Positions 60,307 to 64,000 of a DNA stretch of 64,000 nucleotides are shown one piece after another. Position 1 is the stretch's first letter; the number at the start of each line of letters is the position of its first letter. The position numbers and the translations under genes are program-made. Under the pieces are notes generated by a model. The model was not told the DNA's origin. It saw only the letters and a list, made by a program, of their open reading frames with translations, and searched no databases. Origin of the DNA: Paenibacillus sp. An7 (GTDB taxonomy: Bacteria > Bacillota > Bacilli > Paenibacillales > Paenibacillaceae); the NCBI RefSeq assembly GCF_009870785.1, contig NZ_WTWX01000019.1, forward strand, positions 1-64,000, written 5' to 3'.

Positions 60307-60852
60307 TCAGTCCATCATGAGCAATAAAGGCCAGTGATCCAGCCATTGCTTTTCAAATACTCTTTGTCTATAAAGCCCCGTATTCCGGAAATATGGACTT
60401 TTTTTCACATTCATCTCGAACAGATCAGACAATCCAAATGGAGCTATGATCTCCAGTTCATCTTGATCATTCAGACGAATCGCAACCGCAGTCGCTGTCT
60501 CCGTCCAGTACCGCATGGCATCTTCTACGGATTGGTAGGGAGGATCCATATTATATTCATGCATTCTTGCTTGATTCTTGACTTGCCATTTCCGACCAAT
60601 CTGTCCTGACTGCAATTGTTTCTCATACTGGATATCAATCCACTCATCTAACTGCTTAGGATCATAATAAATAACATCAATATCATTCAGCGGAGTTGCC
60701 TCTTTATATTCGTGCAGTTCATCCCACACTCGGTTCCTTACATAACCAGCGGCTATACACCCCTCTGGTAAGCCAAGTTCGCGAACCCGTTTAAGATCAT
60801 CGATAATTTGAGGCTGATTCATGATATCTCGCAGACGTTCTTCATATGTCAA
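60307..60852 (-). CDS. Nucleotidyltransferase family protein (NTP_transf_6 type)
   Basis: This 181-aa protein has the family features AAGYVRNRVWDELH (glycine loop and helix), LNDIDVIYYD (Asp-x-Asp metal ligands), YNMDPPYQSVEDAMRYWTETATAVAIRL and IIAPFGLSDLFEMNV. The family acts by transferring nucleoside monophosphates, substrate unknown. The start is TTG 60852, preceded by AAAGGAGG. Single gene. Confidence 0.88.
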   Translation of the reverse strand: MTYEERLRDIMNQPQIIDDLKRVRELGLPEGCIAAGYVRNRVWDELHEYKEATPLNDIDVIYYDPKQLDEWIDIQYEKQLQSGQIGRKWQVKNQARMHEYNMDPPYQSVEDAMRYWTETATAVAIRLNDQDELEIIAPFGLSDLFEMNVKKSPYFRNTGLYRQRVFEKQWLDHWPLLLMMD

Positions 60853-60988
60853 ATGTAATCGTCCTCCTTTTCTTTTATACGATTTAGTCTAAAACGACAC
60901 TTCACAGATTCCATAGTTTCACATCCTTAATTATAGATTGAACTTACTACAGCGACAATAAAATGTTTGCACTTATATTCATAAAGTA

Positions 60989-61023
60989 AAAAAACAACAG
61001 ACTTCATGAGCCTGTTGTTTTTT
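60989..61023. terminator. Bidirectional terminator of the methyltransferase gene
   Basis: A perfect 12-bp stem AAAAAACAACAG (60989-61000) pairs with CTGTTGTTTTTT (61012-61023). It begins 3 nt after the methyltransferase stop. Confidence 0.85.
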
Positions 61024-61025
61024 AC

Positions 61026-61745
61026 CTATTTTCTTTTTCTAGCAGCAAATCGGAGTAACTGACAGCGGAATTCGGTAGGCTCATCATACTTTTCTTCAGG
61101 AATCGCCTGTGTAACTCGCTCCGTGAATAGAATATCCCAATCGTCCTGATAACGATCGGTTAATAAATCCTCAGCATATTGCGTAGGTAGATTGAGTTCA
61201 ATCAGCGGTTTAATTGGTTCAAGATTCGAAAGTTTTACTTCCTCTACCCCGGTACTCATCGTAATGAGGTTTATTCCGCCTATTTTTGTACCTGCCAGCA
61301 TTCGGCCCAGCACCTGATGGAGTGCCTCTTCAGAGGATACATGTTCTAGACATGAGCAGGCTGCGATATAATCATACCGGTTTGGCTCAATCTCGTAATG
61401 TTCAATGTCCGCCTGCTTTGCCGTAATGAATTGATCGACTTGATATTTTTTGGCGTGCTCTTGTAAGCTATCAACCGCTTCCTCTAGTAAATCTACCGCT
61501 ACGACTCTGCTATTCGTTCCGCGCAGTTTATCTGCGATCGCAATCGTATTCCTGCCTGCACCTGCCCCAAGATCTAGCACAGTGAGATGATCTTTGAAAT
61601 CTCTTAATCGGTCAAGCGTCTCCATGACAATCGGCATGGGTCCAGCCATCCAAGTTCCTTCTTCATAAAGATCGTGCTCTTTATAAAAATTACGATGATA
61701 TGTTTCTTCCATTTTGCGTGCTTCTTTAAATTGTTGTTCAGACAT
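61026..61745 (-). CDS. SAM-dependent class I methyltransferase
   Basis: This 239-aa protein has the AdoMet-binding motif I LTVLDLGAGAGRNTIAIAD, an acidic strand RVVAVDLLEEA, and YDYIAACSCLEHVSSEEAL (motif IV-V), typical of small-molecule methyltransferases. The start at ATG 61745 has AAAGGGG nine nt upstream. The frame remains open to 61937, but the extra 64 residues come from a decayed hydrolase gene, not from this protein. Substrate unknown. Confidence 0.85.
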   Translation of the reverse strand: MSEQQFKEARKMEETYHRNFYKEHDLYEEGTWMAGPMPIVMETLDRLRDFKDHLTVLDLGAGAGRNTIAIADKLRGTNSRVVAVDLLEEAVDSLQEHAKKYQVDQFITAKQADIEHYEIEPNRYDYIAACSCLEHVSSEEALHQVLGRMLAGTKIGGINLITMSTGVEEVKLSNLEPIKPLIELNLPTQYAEDLLTDRYQDDWDILFTERVTQAIPEEKYDEPTEFRCQLLRFAARKRK

Positions 61746-61769
61746 ACGGGCCATCCCCTTTCTAAATTT

Positions 61770-61880
61770 GCCGTACAGCAGAATTTCACTGTCCTCACCC
61801 GTCTTTTCAATCAAAAAATCGATCCATCTCACCAGATCAAGCCGGTCATGCCAACCAAACCCAATATAGTCGCCTTCACT
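61770..61880 (-). pseudogene. Remnant of an alpha/beta hydrolase gene
   Basis: The 37 codons upstream of the methyltransferase encode SEGDYIGFGWHDRLDLVRWI and then EILLYG, the strand-helix-strand leading to the nucleophile elbow of YqkD-type alpha/beta hydrolases (usually followed by a GxSxGG motif). That motif and the remainder of the enzyme are missing; the sequence changes to KFRKGMAR and the methyltransferase start. It looks like a truncated relic in frame with the next gene. Confidence 0.6.
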
Positions 61881-61999
61881 TGATGGATCTGATCCAGGAA
61901 TAATCTGGACTAGCATGATAAGAGATTCACCAAGCATCCTATATTGTACTTAAACCGTCTATGATTTCCTAACCTGCAAACCTGTTTTTCAGCGCACAA

Positions 62000-62035
62000 A
62001 AAAAGGTATCCTAATGACGAAGCAGATACCTTTTT
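62000..62035. terminator. Bidirectional terminator after the hybrid kinase
   Basis: AAAAAGGTATC (62000-62010) pairs with GATACCTTTTT (62025-62035) around a 14-nt loop; A- and T-runs allow use on both strands. Confidence 0.8.
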
Positions 62036-62048
62036 CATAAAATTTGTA

Positions 62049-63767
62049 TTATTGATGTACTGATGAAAGAACCTTCTTAATCTCCATGCAAGCCTTCTCG
62101 TAAGCCGGTACCAACAGTTCCATCAATCGTTTAGGTTCTTCAAGACAACCCATTCTTGCCGATGTTTCTATCTTTCCTAACAGCAAGGAGAGATGTTCAA
62201 TTCCCAAACTAAGACTGCTCGATTTCAAGTCGTGTGCAGTATTGATTACTTCACTATATTGATTATTATTAATATGATGAATCAATTGATCTATTTTGCT
62301 CGGCGTATCCGCTTGATACATATCAAGCAAGGTTTCTAATAACTCTCCCTTCTTGTCCTCACTAAGGTTCAATAGCTCCATGACCACTTCCTCATTTAGA
62401 ATAGAATTATCATGCATTTCAGGAAGCCATCTCTGCATCATTTCCCGCAGTGTTTCTAGAGTGATTGGCTTAGGTAAGTAATCGTCCATACCTGCCTCGA
62501 GACATTCTTTACGCTGCCTCTCTGTAACATTCCCCGTGAGGGCGATAATAGGTGTATGCGGGCGCATTTCATCCTGTTCGATCTGGCGGATTTTTTTTGT
62601 CGCTTCTATTCCATCAAGCTTCGGCATCATATGATCCATTAGTATAGCGCAGTACGGTCTACTGAGATAAGCGGCAACCGCTTCTTCTCCATTCTCCACC
62701 GTATCTATATTTGTAATTCCAAGCTTCTCTAACTGAACAAGAACAACCTTACGGTTAATACTGTTATCTTCTGCTATTAGGATTGGATGTTCAAGAGGAG
62801 AACACTGGATGCAGTCCGTGGTCTCAAGTGCTATCGCTGTTAAACGGTTCATTTCCGATTCATTCGCAGTGGGAATCATCGCCTCGCCGTTAGATTTTAT
62901 TTCAAAAGAGACTTCGATCCAAAAAGTAGAACCTTCTCCATAATCACTGATGACACCAATCTGACCATCCATCAGATTTACAAAGTATTTGCTAATACAG
63001 AGTCCAAGTCCGGTTCCACCATACTTAGACTGTTGTCCATCAGATGTCTGGACATAAGGTCTAAACAATTTAGACTGATCTTCCTTCGTAATGCCAATTC
63101 CAGTATCTGAAATTTCTATTCGAAGCTTTTGTTTCTGATCTGATTCAGATAAAACCCGAATTCGTGTATAAATTGATCCGTCCTGTGTAAATTTGATGGC
63201 ATTACCAACAAGATTCATGAGTATTTGAGTTACCCTGGTACTATCACCAATTAACGTGTCAGCTAATGAGTCATCAATCTCTGTATACAGTTGATTACCA
63301 GATTTGTAAGCTTTTGCAGATAGAAGCATATTGACATGTTTCGAAATGCTTCGTAGATTCATCTCGGAAGGATTTAATTTCATTTCTCCTGCTTCAAGCT
63401 TTGAAAGATCTAATATATCATTTATTAAATAGAGCAAAAGTTGAGATGACTCCTGAATAACCGTAACCGATTGCCGTTGTTCCTCCGTAAGCGATGATAT
63501 TAATAAGATTTCAGCCATCCCTATAATTCCATTCAAAGGCGTTCGAAACTCATGACTCAGTAAGGCCAGAAATTCACTTTTTGCTTCATTCAGTCTGAAA
63601 TTGTTTTTGGGAAGTTTCCTCTGTAACGTAACCAGATCGTCATTCATACTTGAAAATTCACTGAGTACTGTCTGCTCATGCTCTTTACTCTTAATTATTT
63701 CCCTGTTAAGTTCAGCAATGATATTTCTCAGTTTTGTCAGCTCGTGTTCATTAAATTTTGAGGGCAC
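62049..63767 (-). CDS. Soluble hybrid histidine kinase (HisKA-HATPase-REC-Hpt)
   Basis: This 572-aa protein has no membrane segment. An N-terminal coiled coil (1-60) is followed by a HisKA domain with the phospho-accepting His72 in [15 protein letters not shown], HATPase with N-box Asn189 and G boxes DTGIGI and [11 protein letters not shown] (about 165-290), a receiver domain with Asp378 ([26 protein letters not shown]), and a C-terminal Hpt domain with His512 in [13 protein letters not shown]. All phosphorelay residues are intact. It starts with GTG 63767, preceded by GAGAGGAGGG, 57 nt after a B12-binding-domain gene that probably encodes its sensor. Confidence 0.93.
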   Translation of the reverse strand: MPSKFNEHELTKLRNIIAELNREIIKSKEHEQTVLSEFSSMNDDLVTLQRKLPKNNFRLNEAKSEFLALLSHEFRTPLNGIIGMAEILLISSLTEEQRQSVTVIQESSQLLLYLINDILDLSKLEAGEMKLNPSEMNLRSISKHVNMLLSAKAYKSGNQLYTEIDDSLADTLIGDSTRVTQILMNLVGNAIKFTQDGSIYTRIRVLSESDQKQKLRIEISDTGIGITKEDQSKLFRPYVQTSDGQQSKYGGTGLGLCISKYFVNLMDGQIGVISDYGEGSTFWIEVSFEIKSNGEAMIPTANESEMNRLTAIALETTDCIQCSPLEHPILIAEDNSINRKVVLVQLEKLGITNIDTVENGEEAVAAYLSRPYCAILMDHMMPKLDGIEATKKIRQIEQDEMRPHTPIIALTGNVTERQRKECLEAGMDDYLPKPITLETLREMMQRWLPEMHDNSILNEEVVMELLNLSEDKKGELLETLLDMYQADTPSKIDQLIHHINNNQYSEVINTAHDLKSSSLSLGIEHLSLLLGKIETSARMGCLEEPKRLMELLVPAYEKACMEIKKVLSSVHQ

Positions 63768-63824
63768 ATCATCCCTCCTCTCTTATAGATCACCTATAAT
63801 GAAACACGAAGCAGGATTTATTCT

Positions 63825-64000
63825 TCAATTGGAAGAAAGCAGGGAATAAGCTGCTTCAATCGCACTACCGGCATCATGAGCATACCCGTCTGCCCCAACT
63901 TCTCTCCAAAGCTCTGGGTCAATATTAAAAGGAAGTAAGATATCCCCGTCTGACTCTTTATATGTTCGTTCTAAGATTTCTTTAATTAAAGTAAAGTTAA
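63825..64000 (-). CDS. B12-binding-domain protein, 3' end only (partial at the edge)
   Basis: The frame is open from the right edge to the TGA at 63825-63827, giving 57 residues. The segment PFNIDPELWREVGADGYAHDAG and AIEAAYSLL has the ending of cobalamin-binding (Rossmann-type B12) domains, where a G-A-D-x-Y-A-x-D-A motif closes the fold. The rest lies outside the window. It precedes the hybrid kinase by 57 nt on the same strand, so the pair likely forms one operon. Confidence 0.65.
   Translation of the reverse strand, partial: NFTLIKEILERTYKESDGDILLPFNIDPELWREVGADGYAHDAGSAIEAAYSLLSSN

Noticed and set aside
61746..61937. Functional N-terminal domain of the methyltransferase
   Set aside because: The segment matches part of an alpha/beta hydrolase cut off before its catalytic serine, and AAAGGGG marks the later ATG as start.
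1..64000. tRNA, rRNA, insertion sequences, prophage genes, riboswitches
   Set aside because: I looked for transposase motifs, tRNA-like cloverleafs and known riboswitch cores on both strands and saw none I could support, apart from the probable L19 leader.

Overview
The window looks like a chromosomal segment of a low-to-mid GC, endospore-forming Firmicute, most likely Paenibacillus or a close relative. The evidence is gene order and gene content: ylbJ, sepM/ylbL, tmcAL/ylbM, yceD, rpmF, then fapR-plsX-fabH-fabD-fabG-acpP-fabF-rnc, smc-ftsY, ylxM-ffh-rpsP-khpA-rimM-trmD, and rplS-lepB-rbgA-rnhB-ylqG-ylqH-yraN are almost collinear with the Bacillus subtilis 140-145 degree region. AGGAGG-type ribosome binding sites are strong throughout and TTG/GTG starts are frequent. 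No tRNA, rRNA, IS element, prophage or CRISPR array was seen.

Layout. 0.2-5.5 kb: an OhrR peroxide sensor, a 0.7-kb gene-free stretch with a promoter and hairpin, a ComM/YifB ATPase, a YolD-like protein, a PD-(D/E)XK-like protein and a nitroreductase behind a Fur-box-like site. 5.7-16.8 kb (minus strand): yraN, an FlhB-like and a FliK-like protein, rnhB, rbgA, lepB, and rplS with its own promoter and L19-type leader. A plus-strand polysaccharide deacetylase then separates rplS from trmD-rimM-khpA-rpsP-ffh-ylxM. 17-23 kb: an accessory block between ylxM and ftsY, made of a hemolysin III-type membrane protein, UDP-GlcNAc 2-epimerase, two glycosyltransferases, a pyruvyltransferase-family protein and two small Sm-like proteins. 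23-35 kb: ftsY-smc and the fatty-acid operon under a near-perfect FapR operator. 35.3-41.6 kb: rpmF and yceD separated by an array of about five 50-bp hairpin repeats, then tmcAL, sepM, ylbJ, coaD and rsmD. 42-44.5 kb: ahpC-ahpF behind a sigma-A promoter and a PerR-like box.

44.6-55.1 kb is carbohydrate catabolism: an SMP-30 lactonase, an esterase, an AraC regulator divergent from a GH42 beta-galactosidase, an alpha/alpha-toroid protein, and uxaB-uxaA (hexuronate catabolism) divergent from a second AraC regulator. 55.1-62 kb holds single-gene accessory functions (HD hydrolase, TPR protein, APH-type kinase, SGNH hydrolase, GNAT, nucleotidyltransferase, methyltransferase preceded by a hydrolase gene remnant). 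The right edge carries a soluble hybrid histidine kinase with the 3' end of a B12-binding-domain gene immediately upstream of it.

The core genes link membrane lipid synthesis (FapR senses malonyl-CoA), SRP targeting (ftsY, ffh), chromosome organisation (smc) and ribosome/tRNA maturation. The most unusual items are the covarying hairpin-repeat array between yceD and rpmF, the surface-polysaccharide-like island with paired Sm-like proteins between ftsY and ylxM, the two-cysteine OhrR, the R-for-K PD-(D/E)XK protein, and the B12-domain/hybrid-kinase pair. Functions rest on motif recognition by eye; no database search was possible.
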